Part shown: positions 43,756 through 51,712 of the stretch, in pieces
Layout: every line of letters starts with the position of its first letter
How positions within the stretch are numbered: the first letter of the stretch is position 1
IMG/VR virus record: IMGVR_UViG_3300028608_000006
Span: 167,789-231,788 of that record
DNA length: 64,000 bases
From: a virus
Reading direction: 5' to 3' (one strand)
The notes under the pieces: model-generated
What the model saw: the letters and a program-made list of their open reading frames with translations, nothing else
What the model was told of the DNA's origin: nothing
The model's database searches: none
Program-made: the position numbers and the translations under genes

Positions 43756-45195
43756 TCAGTAGCCGAAGTGTTCTTTGATGTTGGTGAGGTAGTTCTTCGC
43801 CGAACTCAGACCCACGTCATTACCAGCAATGTTGGTGCTGGTGCGGTTGATGCAGTACGTGGCGTTGGTGAACTGCTTGGTCAAAGCCAACTCACCGTTG
43901 AAGGCGATTGCCACCGTGGTCTCACCGAACATGTAGGAGTCAACTTCCACGTTCATGATGGTTTTCTGGTGGGCGTAAACCGAAGTGTACTTCTGGAAGA
44001 AGTGAGACTTCAGCAGTTCCTTGAATTTCTCCACGCGGTTGATCACGTAGTCATCGTGGTTGAGTACCGACATGGCCTCACCCGGAATGATTACGACGCC
44101 GTCTTCGTCACCGGCCATCCCGTTGAAATCCATCGGGTTGTTGGTGGCGCTGAAGTGGAAACTGGCCAGACCGCTTTGCAGCAACAGGTGAACCGTCAGG
44201 AACGCCAGCTCGGACGCCATCAGTTCGTGCGGGTTAGCACTGCCGTAAGCGGTGCTGGTGGCCAGCGTGTTGTCAGCCGCGAAGTTGCTCGACTGCAACA
44301 TGTTCAGGTTGAGTACGTCAGGGAAGTTGTTGAAGACCGTGTGGATCTCGCCAATCGAGAAACCCTGGAACCCCATCATGCTGTAGCCACCGGTGTTGAA
44401 CATCATGGTGGCGAAGAATGGGTTCTCGGTTACACCGATCTCGCCCAGACCCTGACTGCTCAGGTTATCAGCGATACCCATTTCCAAACCACCGAACTCG
44501 GCTTCTGTACCGGCGTTAGTCGCCAGACGCAGCAGCTCACGGGTGTGGTGAGTTGGGTTCAGGTTCTGGGTCTTCGAGACCACCATGGTCGTCTTGAGGT
44601 CAGTACCCACAGTGCCGTCGTAACGATCAGCACGACCTTCGTTCTCGCAAGCCAGGAAGCCCAGTGCTTCGTTGCCCACATCGATCGGACGCAGAGAGCG
44701 CAGGTTCTTGATCTGGTTAGGATCACCCATCAGGAATTGGTGGGAGGATTCCACAACCGTTTTGGTCATTGGGAAGCCGGAACTGTCTGCCACGTTCTGG
44801 GTCAGTGTATTCCACGCACGGACTGGAACGAATGTGACATCATTACTGATACCTTCGACCGACGCGGTACCGCCCACCAAGTAACCCACAACCGACAGCT
44901 CTTGTTGCACCAAAGCATTCGACTGCACCATGAAGCGCAGCATACCGATACCCCGGCGAACGTTCCAGCCGTCTTCTACTGTTACCATGCCCTGAGGCTG
45001 AGGCGACAGACCACCGGACATGGCGGCAACGTTGTTCAGTGTCGTTGCGGTAATGCCGCCTTGGTGTTGTTCCATCATCAGCTTGTCGAGTGCCATGCTG
45101 TCGATGTTCATGGTGTTGTGGCGGTGTACGTGATCGTGGTTCTGGTTACCCATGCCGAAGACTGCTTGGGTAAGGGTAATCGTTTGTTCGCTCAT
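43756..45195 (-). CDS. PicA-position protein (candidate nuclear import factor)
   Basis: 479 residues, soluble, rich in Asn, Thr and Gly, with a His cluster near the N-terminus (NHDHVHRHN, 19-27). No domain recognised by motif. Its place, directly after the candidate fifth RNA polymerase subunit and before the gp70-like and beta C genes, is where I recall phiKZ gp69 / PhiPA3 gp63 (PicA, needed for moving proteins into the phage nucleus). Assignment is by gene order only. Confidence 0.5.
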   Translation of the reverse strand: MSEQTITLTQAVFGMGNQNHDHVHRHNTMNIDSMALDKLMMEQHQGGITATTLNNVAAMSGGLSPQPQGMVTVEDGWNVRRGIGMLRFMVQSNALVQQELSVVGYLVGGTASVEGISNDVTFVPVRAWNTLTQNVADSSGFPMTKTVVESSHQFLMGDPNQIKNLRSLRPIDVGNEALGFLACENEGRADRYDGTVGTDLKTTMVVSKTQNLNPTHHTRELLRLATNAGTEAEFGGLEMGIADNLSSQGLGEIGVTENPFFATMMFNTGGYSMMGFQGFSIGEIHTVFNNFPDVLNLNMLQSSNFAADNTLATSTAYGSANPHELMASELAFLTVHLLLQSGLASFHFSATNNPMDFNGMAGDEDGVVIIPGEAMSVLNHDDYVINRVEKFKELLKSHFFQKYTSVYAHQKTIMNVEVDSYMFGETTVAIAFNGELALTKQFTNATYCINRTSTNIAGNDVGLSSAKNYLTNIKEHFGY

Positions 45196-45219
45196 TGGAT
45201 GCCTCTGGTTACAAGGTTA

Positions 45220-46776
45220 TTAAGAGTTGTTGTGGCGGATCAGTGCGATGAGCTCGTTCTTGATTTCGACTTCAATCTCCATCGGGAACATAGCTCCTTT
45301 TGCGACGCGGTTGTAAATGTCCGGATCGTCCAGTACCCCATACTCGAGGTTGGAGGTCCAGATACCGTTCCCCAGTTTCTCCAGGAAATCGGTGGCAGAC
45401 ACGATGGCTTCGTTAAACGAGCGCCCTTCATTGTTGCGGGACTGAATGTCACAGATCGACGTGAGGAACTCTTTGTCTTCTGTGTTCAGTTTCAGTCCTT
45501 CCGACAAGCTTCGCAGACCGTCCGGGTTATGGATCGCACCCAGAACAGACGGCAGGTACTTAAAGCCGAGCTCAGCCAACCGAACTTGCCCCAGTGCAAT
45601 CGCGGCCATCAGCTGAGTGTAGTTGAAAGTCCAGAACACCATCGGAGAAACTTCGAAAGCGTAAGTGAGCTGCAATACCTTAAGAATATGGTCGTGCAGT
45701 TCAAAATCCCAGTTTGGAGGTAGGCGGTCATAGACAGCTTCCACCAACTCTACCTGTTTAATGCCTAGGCCCATGCACTGGAACTTGAAGCGATCTTTCA
45801 CACGCTCCTTGTCAGTCTCATCGAACAGGCCAAAGGTAAAGTACTCGGCTTGCTTTTCTTCGTTGGCTGTCTTGGTAGACTCTGCAACTTGATAGCGTTC
45901 ATAGATCGAGCGCTTATCGTCGTCGTCGCCTTCGGAGAAGTCTTTCTTGTTCAGCTTGCTGCCGCTGGTCTCGTGTTGCTTAACCGAGGCGTTGATTGCG
46001 GTGGCCAGGTTCTTGCCGTCTTCCGTTTCCGGGATGACCGCGCAGCACAGGCGGCTGAAGATGGTGTTGTACAGAACCTTCTCGGTAAAGTACTCGTTAC
46101 TGGCAACCGCGTCGACCTGAGACGGGATACCACGTTTGTTGAAGGCAAACTGCACGTAAGTGTACAGCTTGTGCCAGCCCGGCATTTGGTTGATGCGTGG
46201 GTTGTTCTTGATCAACTCGCCGCACACCAGTTCACTGTGACCTGTACCCATGGTCATGTCAAAGCGACTGAGCAGGGAGAAGATGATCGGGAACGCTGCA
46301 CGGCACACAAATGCAAACTTGACCATCTCAACGTAGTCAACGTCGGTGATGGTGGTTTCTGCTGGGTAGTCACCTTTGCTGGCGGCCACACTCAGGTCCG
46401 GCGGGATGGCCAGATGTCGCGAGTACTGAATGAACGCACAGTACTTTGGAATATCGATGAACTCGAACAGGTTGTTAACGATTGGCAGCACTCGAGAGAT
46501 TTCGATGTTGTAGTCAAGAAATTTACCACTCTCAACGATTGCATGTGCCTTCTCGAACAACTTGAACAGTTCGATTTTCTTTTCCGTGGAGAATGTCGCT
46601 TCCACGTATTCATTGAAGCAGTCGAACAGGTTGGTTTCTTTGTCGTCTTTTTCCTTCAATACCTTTTCCAACCGGACGGTGGCTTTACCGTTGAAGCGGA
46701 GGGTCTTATCGTTGAGCGTCACGATAATAGCTTCTATCGTCTTCTTACTGCTCCGGCGGACCTCAACATTAAACAT
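45220..46776 (-). CDS. Candidate fifth subunit of non-virion RNA polymerase (phiKZ gp68-like)
   Basis: 518 residues, helical, with an acidic disordered stretch (about residues 278-292, EGDDDDK). No motif is diagnostic, as is expected for phiKZ gp68, the promoter-recognition subunit that lacks similarity to sigma factors. Length is close to what I remember for gp68 (about 520). Gene order ChmC-like, this gene, PicA-position, gp70-position, RNA polymerase beta C matches phiKZ. A promoter-like element lies 38-68 bases upstream. Confidence 0.55.
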   Translation of the reverse strand: MFNVEVRRSSKKTIEAIIVTLNDKTLRFNGKATVRLEKVLKEKDDKETNLFDCFNEYVEATFSTEKKIELFKLFEKAHAIVESGKFLDYNIEISRVLPIVNNLFEFIDIPKYCAFIQYSRHLAIPPDLSVAASKGDYPAETTITDVDYVEMVKFAFVCRAAFPIIFSLLSRFDMTMGTGHSELVCGELIKNNPRINQMPGWHKLYTYVQFAFNKRGIPSQVDAVASNEYFTEKVLYNTIFSRLCCAVIPETEDGKNLATAINASVKQHETSGSKLNKKDFSEGDDDDKRSIYERYQVAESTKTANEEKQAEYFTFGLFDETDKERVKDRFKFQCMGLGIKQVELVEAVYDRLPPNWDFELHDHILKVLQLTYAFEVSPMVFWTFNYTQLMAAIALGQVRLAELGFKYLPSVLGAIHNPDGLRSLSEGLKLNTEDKEFLTSICDIQSRNNEGRSFNEAIVSATDFLEKLGNGIWTSNLEYGVLDDPDIYNRVAKGAMFPMEIEVEIKNELIALIRHNNS

Positions 46777-46814
46777 GGGAATACTCCAGATGGAAAATTA
46801 CTATTATTGCTTTA

Positions 46815-46844
46815 CCTACTAATAATGTAGGCTCAAAAATATCC
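46815..46844 (-). promoter_or_regulatory. Early-type promoter element
   Basis: Minus strand reads GGATATTTTTGAGCCTACAT then TATTAGTAGG, ahead of ATG 46776. The ATTAGTAGGTAAA 3' part is identical to that of the chmA element at 55551-55579. Confidence 0.7.
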
Positions 46845-46866
46845 AACGAGCCATAAGTCCGTTAAT

Positions 46867-46893
46867 CGAACGCAGGGGAATCCCCTGCGTTCG
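46867..46893 (-). terminator. Intrinsic terminator hairpin
   Basis: Perfect 13-bp stem CGAACGCAGGGGA / TCCCCTGCGTTCG with a one-base loop after the gene at 46911 (minus strand), directly before the promoter-like element of the next gene. Confidence 0.85.
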
Positions 46894-46910
46894 TTATTAA
46901 AGGCTATGCC

Positions 46911-47648
46911 TTAGAAGTCGACATCTTCGTCGAACGAATTACCGCCGCTATCGAAGTCGTTACCGCCACCCGAGTTACCGCCGCCACCGCCATTGCCACC
47001 ACGGTTACCGCCAGCCGCCGGAGCGCCATCTTTAGGCTTGGCCGGTTCCCAGCTGGTGGTGTCCATGTTGTCGAGGATCGGACGGTGGAAGTTGACCCAG
47101 GCACGAACAGCCCAACGCGACATCACGCCTTCGTCGATGTAACGCTCGCCAGCATCGTTCTTCATGTAGACGACGGTGTCTTTCGGACCCTTGAACTTGA
47201 ACTGGACTTTGTAGTCGCCCTTGCTGTAGCCCAAGGTGATGCAACCGTCTTTGTCGCGGGTGATGGTCAGGAACACTTGCAGGACTGGCTGGTCGGACAT
47301 GCGACCGCTACCGCCGGCGAATACGAACTGCTTCCACTGCACCGCGATCTGGCGGGTCTTGAAGTCCGGGTTAGTGGTCGCTTCAATCAGTGCATCGAAC
47401 AACACGCCACGGTGCATGTAGTCCATTTCCACTTCTTTGTGGTTGGTCTTAGCGCCTTCTTTATAGACACCGTCGTTGACCTTGAGCATCAGCTTGCCGT
47501 TGTTGGCTTGCTCCCACATCAACTGTGCAGGATACTTCGCACCGGCAACCGGCTCGATGGAAGTTGGGTGCGGCTGACGGTAGTCGTTCAGCAGGATTTT
47601 CTTACGAGGTGTGAAGGCAGGGCGTTGACCGTTGTTGTTACCATTCAT
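46911..47648 (-). CDS. Single-strand nucleic-acid-binding-like protein (ChmC candidate)
   Basis: 245 residues. A beta-rich core (about 15-200, with KLMLKVNDGVYKE, VLQVFLTITRDKDG and YKVQFKFKGPKDTVVYMK) is followed by a Gly/Asn-rich linker (GGNRGGNGGGGGNSGGGN) and an acidic, aromatic tip ending DEDVDF, the layout of single-strand-binding proteins. It immediately precedes the gp68-like gene, where PhiPA3 gp61 (ChmC, a Whirly-fold RNA-binding protein of the phage nucleus) is found. It could be ChmC or the phage SSB; the sequence does not separate them. Confidence 0.6.
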   Translation of the reverse strand: MNGNNNGQRPAFTPRKKILLNDYRQPHPTSIEPVAGAKYPAQLMWEQANNGKLMLKVNDGVYKEGAKTNHKEVEMDYMHRGVLFDALIEATTNPDFKTRQIAVQWKQFVFAGGSGRMSDQPVLQVFLTITRDKDGCITLGYSKGDYKVQFKFKGPKDTVVYMKNDAGERYIDEGVMSRWAVRAWVNFHRPILDNMDTTSWEPAKPKDGAPAAGGNRGGNGGGGGNSGGGNDFDSGGNSFDEDVDF

Positions 47649-47712
47649 GATTGATGACCTTGGATAAGGAAATGAAGAAGTTTTTGTCTATATACATTGG
47701 GTTGCGGTGAGA

Positions 47713-48519
47713 TTAAAGCATTAACAGTAACCCAGCTTTATCCACACCTGAAGGCAGGCTGTTGATGGTGCCCCTTATACGACCAATGGTCGTAGCGGAT
47801 GTCCAGTGATTGTCCGTGGCGAGCTTCTTGACCAGTTCTCGGATGCCATGAGAGGAAGCCTTGAAGTTGGTAGACTTGTCGCCAAAGATCTGAATAGTGA
47901 GGCGGTTGAACGGGATGTAATGCAGTTCTTTACCGCCAGTCAGCTTGGTGTACCAAAGCGTGAACGGCTTGAGAATCCCGGTATGGGACTCCAGTAGCCA
48001 TAACCGCGCAATACCCGCGGCAGTGGTTAGATCGACGACATGGTGCGTCAATACAATCCCTTTGCCATTGAACGGGGGTAGCTTAGCTTTGGTTTCAACA
48101 ATCATCTTGCCATACTGCTTGATCAACTTCTCCACCACCACATTAACCAATGCAGCAGTGACCTTTTGCTTCTCAGTCGCGTTCTTCGAGTTCTTCGAAT
48201 GGTCCACGAGATCAGCTTTAGGGAAGTCGCTTTTCAATCCGCTGTAGTCAGGGCAGTACACCACCATTTGAATAGGTTTGTGTTTACGGGCTTGATCCAA
48301 CCACCCGCCAATAAGACGCAAGTCACTGGAGACATCTTCCGCCAACTGAACAGCATCGTGGGCTTCTTTGTCAGCTGTCTCGTAGGACTGCATGGCATTA
48401 CGGATCAGCGTACGCAGGTTGAACATCACCGTGTCCGCCGAGCGTATACCATTAGCGCCTTCGCCTTCGAAAGCAAGGGAAGTCCCGACGGACATCCCCA
48501 GTGTACCGGTGGATCTCAT
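47713..48519 (-). CDS. Hypothetical protein
   Basis: 268 residues, ATG 48519 overlapping the stop of the phosphoesterase gene (ATGA). Mixed alpha/beta, basic, with no motif recognised. It lies between SbcD-like and ChmC-like genes, which suggests DNA metabolism, though nothing in the sequence shows it. Its own 64-base downstream gap (47649-47712) is AT-rich, reading AATGTATATAGAC on the minus strand, a possible promoter for the ChmC-like gene. Confidence 0.65.
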   Translation of the reverse strand: MRSTGTLGMSVGTSLAFEGEGANGIRSADTVMFNLRTLIRNAMQSYETADKEAHDAVQLAEDVSSDLRLIGGWLDQARKHKPIQMVVYCPDYSGLKSDFPKADLVDHSKNSKNATEKQKVTAALVNVVVEKLIKQYGKMIVETKAKLPPFNGKGIVLTHHVVDLTTAAGIARLWLLESHTGILKPFTLWYTKLTGGKELHYIPFNRLTIQIFGDKSTNFKASSHGIRELVKKLATDNHWTSATTIGRIRGTINSLPSGVDKAGLLLML

Positions 48520-49631
48520 AGGAACTCCCTGAGCACCGACATGGCCTCGTCTTCTGATATGTCATGCTTTTCCAGATCTGCTTTGATCTCTGGAAGTAAC
48601 GCAGATTCAATGTTGTCTTTGTTGATCGTCACACCCTCGTAGACCGTGCTGTCAAATAACTCTTCATCCAACAAGACACCTTCGGCCATCTCGTTTTCAG
48701 CTTTGATCCGCAGGTCAGGGTATTCCCGACTCAACACCGACACAACCGGGTTCACAATCTCAGCCAAGCCACCCATGATGCGAAGGTTACTGTGCTTAGG
48801 GAAATTGCGATCCCGTATAAAGGTGTGAATGTCCGCTACCAGTCGTTCAGGAGTAATATCCTTTTCGACATTCATCGTGACGTAAGGCAGCGCATTCTTG
48901 TTTTCCCAGAAGACCGGCTTAAAGTCTCCCGTCTTCAAATTCAAATCAATGCAGTAGCCGCCCTTCGGATGTTCCTCACCGTGTTTATCACGATCGAACG
49001 AACCCGAGGTATACAACTTGCCAATCTGAACAGGTTTGTGGATATGACCTGCGAAGATGGCGTACTTAACGATACTTTCCCAGCGCTCCAAGTTGTGTGC
49101 CTTGTGACGGGCCTTGGGATGCAGCTGGAACTCGAAAGCACCGTGAAAGGCAATCATGTCAACCTTATCAAGGTTGGCCGCTCTGAGGACCTGTAGGGCC
49201 TTCTCCCAGATATCGTCTGGAGTCATGGTTCCCATGTTGTCCGGAACATACATGACGGTTAAGCCATCCTGATCCGGGTAGGTCTCAATGCACAAGGTAT
49301 CAATGTAGCGGAAATCTAAACCTTCCGGTGCAATGAACTGGAAGTGTGCCGGCTGACCCATGTCGTGAGACTCAGTACCAGCCAGAAAGATCACTCTGAC
49401 ATTGTGCTTCTTGCAACGGAGGAAGAACTGTTTAGCCCACTCCTCAACACGAAACATGTCAGGGTTAGGGCGTTCCACCATGCGTTCAAAGAAGTCGCCA
49501 CCAAAGAAGATCGTATCCACCTTGTCCAAGTCGTGGTCCTTATAAAGGAAGGTCGACAAGTTACCCAAGATGTGTTTCGTTGGTGTGTTGCTGTGTAGCG
49601 TGTGGTGATCTGAACTCCAGAGCATCCGCAT
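48516..49631 (-). CDS. SbcD/Mre11-like metallophosphoesterase
   Basis: 371 residues. Calcineurin-like nuclease motifs in order: SSDHH (Asp8, His10 region), FFGGDFFE (about 43-50), AGTESHD (about 86-92, in place of GNHD), AFHGAFE (about 165-171) and FAGHIHKP (about 195-202). This is the SbcD/Mre11/T4 gp47 layout, a manganese-dependent DNA exonuclease/endonuclease subunit used in recombination and end processing. No SbcC partner is visible in this window. Starts MRMLWSS after AAAGGGGAAG. Confidence 0.85.
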   Translation of the reverse strand: MRMLWSSDHHTLHSNTPTKHILGNLSTFLYKDHDLDKVDTIFFGGDFFERMVERPNPDMFRVEEWAKQFFLRCKKHNVRVIFLAGTESHDMGQPAHFQFIAPEGLDFRYIDTLCIETYPDQDGLTVMYVPDNMGTMTPDDIWEKALQVLRAANLDKVDMIAFHGAFEFQLHPKARHKAHNLERWESIVKYAIFAGHIHKPVQIGKLYTSGSFDRDKHGEEHPKGGYCIDLNLKTGDFKPVFWENKNALPYVTMNVEKDITPERLVADIHTFIRDRNFPKHSNLRIMGGLAEIVNPVVSVLSREYPDLRIKAENEMAEGVLLDEELFDSTVYEGVTINKDNIESALLPEIKADLEKHDISEDEAMSVLREFL

Positions 49632-49645
49632 GTGGAACTTCCCCT

Positions 49646-49798
49646 TTACACTTTACGCGATACCGCCACAGTTACCAGTGTCTTGGACTTACTGAGTCGG
49701 GTCATCAACCGATATGCGGCGATTGCTTGTTTGCCCGGGACCAGCTTATCGAAAGTGTAGTAATTCGTACCGATCAAGACTAATGGATGAACTGTCAT
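49646..49798 (-). CDS. 50-residue small protein
   Basis: ATG 49798 preceded by AAGGAAG at good spacing; the frame MTVHPLVLIGTNYYTFDKLV... ends at TAA 49648-49646, 15 bases before the phosphoesterase start. It fills what would otherwise be the only sizeable hole in this operon. Basic C-terminal half (SKSKTLVTVAVSRKV). No family recognised; the good ribosome site and exact fit make a real gene likely. Confidence 0.6.
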   Translation of the reverse strand: MTVHPLVLIGTNYYTFDKLVPGKQAIAAYRLMTRLSKSKTLVTVAVSRKV

Positions 49799-49807
49799 GT
49801 TGCTTCC

Positions 49808-50566
49808 TTAGCATTCCAGTGGATTGGCTGGGGCTTCACGCTCTGCGGCAGCGGTGGTGGTCGGTGCAGCTTCAACCTTGCCTTCGATGATGAACTGATT
49901 CAGGCTCAGCTCGGCGAGGAACTTGTACTCTTCAGCACTCACCAGTTCTTTACGGTGGTCGCGGTAGAGAATGTCACGCGACTTGGTGATGTCTTCGATC
50001 GGCGCTTTGCCACGACGGATGAAGTCCTTGATGTAGTAGACCTTGCGCTCTACCTCAGGGATGATGCCGTACTTGGTGTAGAACTCAGGCGACACCAAGT
50101 CGGTGATGGTCAGACGCTCGGCCTGGAGGTGCTTCTTCACCATGCTGGCCACGCCCATGCTGGCGTTTGGATCCTGGCTGCGAGTGGTGTCGGCCTGAAC
50201 CTGCTGGATGTGACGGCTCACGGCACGCATCATCTCGAAGTCGTGCGGGGTCATGTTGTGTGCGATCAGCGGCTTCACCAGCAATACCGGTTGGTCGTTG
50301 TCGTCCACTACCAGCACCGACTGAGTACCACGGTTGCTCATGGTGTGCCACTTCGGTGCGTTGAAGTAGTTGACGCCCAGATCGTTACCCAACGCAAAGC
50401 CCATCAGCCATTCTTTTACGAAGTCCGCTTCACGCAAAACCGCCGCTACGTTGAACGGCATGTCGTCGTTGCCCAGCATGAGTTTGCCGTCGACGTTGAT
50501 AACCTGAATATCCTTGAGCCAGCCGAAATCTTCCGCGATAATGGCCTGACGTTGTTCTTTGTTCAT
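49808..50566 (-). CDS. Hypothetical early-block protein
   Basis: 252 residues from ATG 50566, which overlaps the stop of the upstream gene (ATGA) and has GGAG at correct spacing; the ATG at 50578 is less likely. Soluble, acidic, Ala/Thr-rich C-terminal tail. No motif recognised. Part of the operon between the beta' N gene and the phosphoesterase gene. Confidence 0.7.
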   Translation of the reverse strand: MNKEQRQAIIAEDFGWLKDIQVINVDGKLMLGNDDMPFNVAAVLREADFVKEWLMGFALGNDLGVNYFNAPKWHTMSNRGTQSVLVVDDNDQPVLLVKPLIAHNMTPHDFEMMRAVSRHIQQVQADTTRSQDPNASMGVASMVKKHLQAERLTITDLVSPEFYTKYGIIPEVERKVYYIKDFIRRGKAPIEDITKSRDILYRDHRKELVSAEEYKFLAELSLNQFIIEGKVEAAPTTTAAAEREAPANPLEC

Positions 50567-50967
50567 CCCAATCTCCATGTGTCAATGAGTTTATATTGTT
50601 CGCCGGTGATCAACACCGCATTAGCCAGATCGTAAGCCACGCCGTCACTGATGACCTTAACGGCGATGATGAGTCTGTATTGATTGACCTGCCCAGTAAG
50701 ATTTTCCCTGCTGACCGACACCGAGCAATCAGAGAACAGTTCCTTGATGTAACGCTCCAGCTCATCACGGGCTTGTTCTATCAGTTTGTCAGGATCCTGC
50801 CCGTACTGCTTAATGAGGAAGTAAAAGCTTGGGACTTTGCCCATGACCTTGCCCTGGTTCCGACGACTTGTGAACCAGTACGTAATGTGCTTAGACAACG
50901 CGTCAACAACGGAGTTAAATTCCCATCCGTTTGACGTGGTCATCGTTCCAACCAAAAATGTTCCCAT
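50563..50967 (-). CDS. Small hypothetical protein
   Basis: 134 residues from ATG 50967 (GGAAGG upstream), preferred over an open but improbable extension to 51021. Alpha/beta with a central strand pair (YRLIIAVKVISDGV). The pattern of an N-terminal helix and two strands vaguely recalls small phage wedge or anti-host proteins, but I cannot assign it. Coupled to the next gene by ATGA. Confidence 0.65.
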   Translation of the reverse strand: MGTFLVGTMTTSNGWEFNSVVDALSKHITYWFTSRRNQGKVMGKVPSFYFLIKQYGQDPDKLIEQARDELERYIKELFSDCSVSVSRENLTGQVNQYRLIIAVKVISDGVAYDLANAVLITGEQYKLIDTWRLG

Positions 50968-51030
50968 AAATGTGGCCTTCCGTTGAAATATAGAGACTGT
51001 TGCCTTCGTAATATCAAACAAAAAAATAAA

Positions 51031-51061
51031 CTAAACAGGAAGGGGTTACCCTCCTGTTTAG
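51031..51061 (-). terminator. Intrinsic terminator with U-tract
   Basis: Ten-base-pair stem CTAAACAGGA / TCCTGTTTAG; the minus strand continues TTTATTTTTTTG, a classical U-tract. It ends the chmA-distal unit after the 51073 gene. Confidence 0.85.
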
Positions 51062-51072
51062 CTCATCGTCTA

Positions 51073-51711
51073 TTACTCGGCTTCAGGCTCTACATACGAC
51101 TTCAGCTTGGCACCTTCCTCACTGGTCAAGTCAAACATCTTCTTGGCCCTGTGATGGTCGATAGCCACCCACGTCTTATGAGAGTCTACCCGCTCACGGA
51201 ACGACAACTGTCCGCCAACGGTATCGAAGTAATGAGTGTGGCGAAGCTGGGCTTTGTCATCGACAGTTTCCAGATTCAGCACGCCGTTCATTACCCGACG
51301 GTAGAACAAGTTGTCTGCACCTACACCGGTGTTCCAGTTACTGAAGTCACCACCGTAGCCGGAGATTTCTTCATCGAGGTACATTTGCATCATCGCAGGG
51401 TGAGCCATGATGATGTCACGCATGTGGCCTTGAGCGCCTTGGAGCGCTTCGATGCTCCCCAAGTAACCGATCTCATAGCGACCTACGTAATCACCATCCG
51501 ACGTACCCAGCAGACGTTTACCCATTTCCCAAGCACGCGAGTTCACGAACTTGTCGAATGTTTCCAACGTCTTATTCGCTTGCTGAGCCAGCCAACCTCC
51601 TGCCCCCTGCAAGAGTGAAGCGCTCTGGTTTACATAGTCGCCGTACTTGGCGATTTGGTTCTCGGTAAAGCTACCCGAGATTGCGTAACTAAAAGCGTTT
51701 GCGCTGTTCAT
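51073..51711 (-). CDS. Hypothetical protein following RNA polymerase beta' N gene
   Basis: 212 residues, start 2 bases after the beta' stop (TGATATG), so coupled to it. Soluble, Gly/Ala/Tyr rich in the middle, no motif recognised. By position it would correspond to phiKZ gp56. Followed by a strong terminator. Confidence 0.65.
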   Translation of the reverse strand: MNSANAFSYAISGSFTENQIAKYGDYVNQSASLLQGAGGWLAQQANKTLETFDKFVNSRAWEMGKRLLGTSDGDYVGRYEIGYLGSIEALQGAQGHMRDIIMAHPAMMQMYLDEEISGYGGDFSNWNTGVGADNLFYRRVMNGVLNLETVDDKAQLRHTHYFDTVGGQLSFRERVDSHKTWVAIDHHRAKKMFDLTSEEGAKLKSYVEPEAE

Positions 51712-51712
51712 A

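Noticed and set aside
43756-45195. GNE-ALGF in the PicA-position protein as a prohead-protease site
   Set aside because: It is in the middle of the protein, without the following amphipathic helix, and the gene is in the early/nuclear block and not the virion clusters; probably chance.
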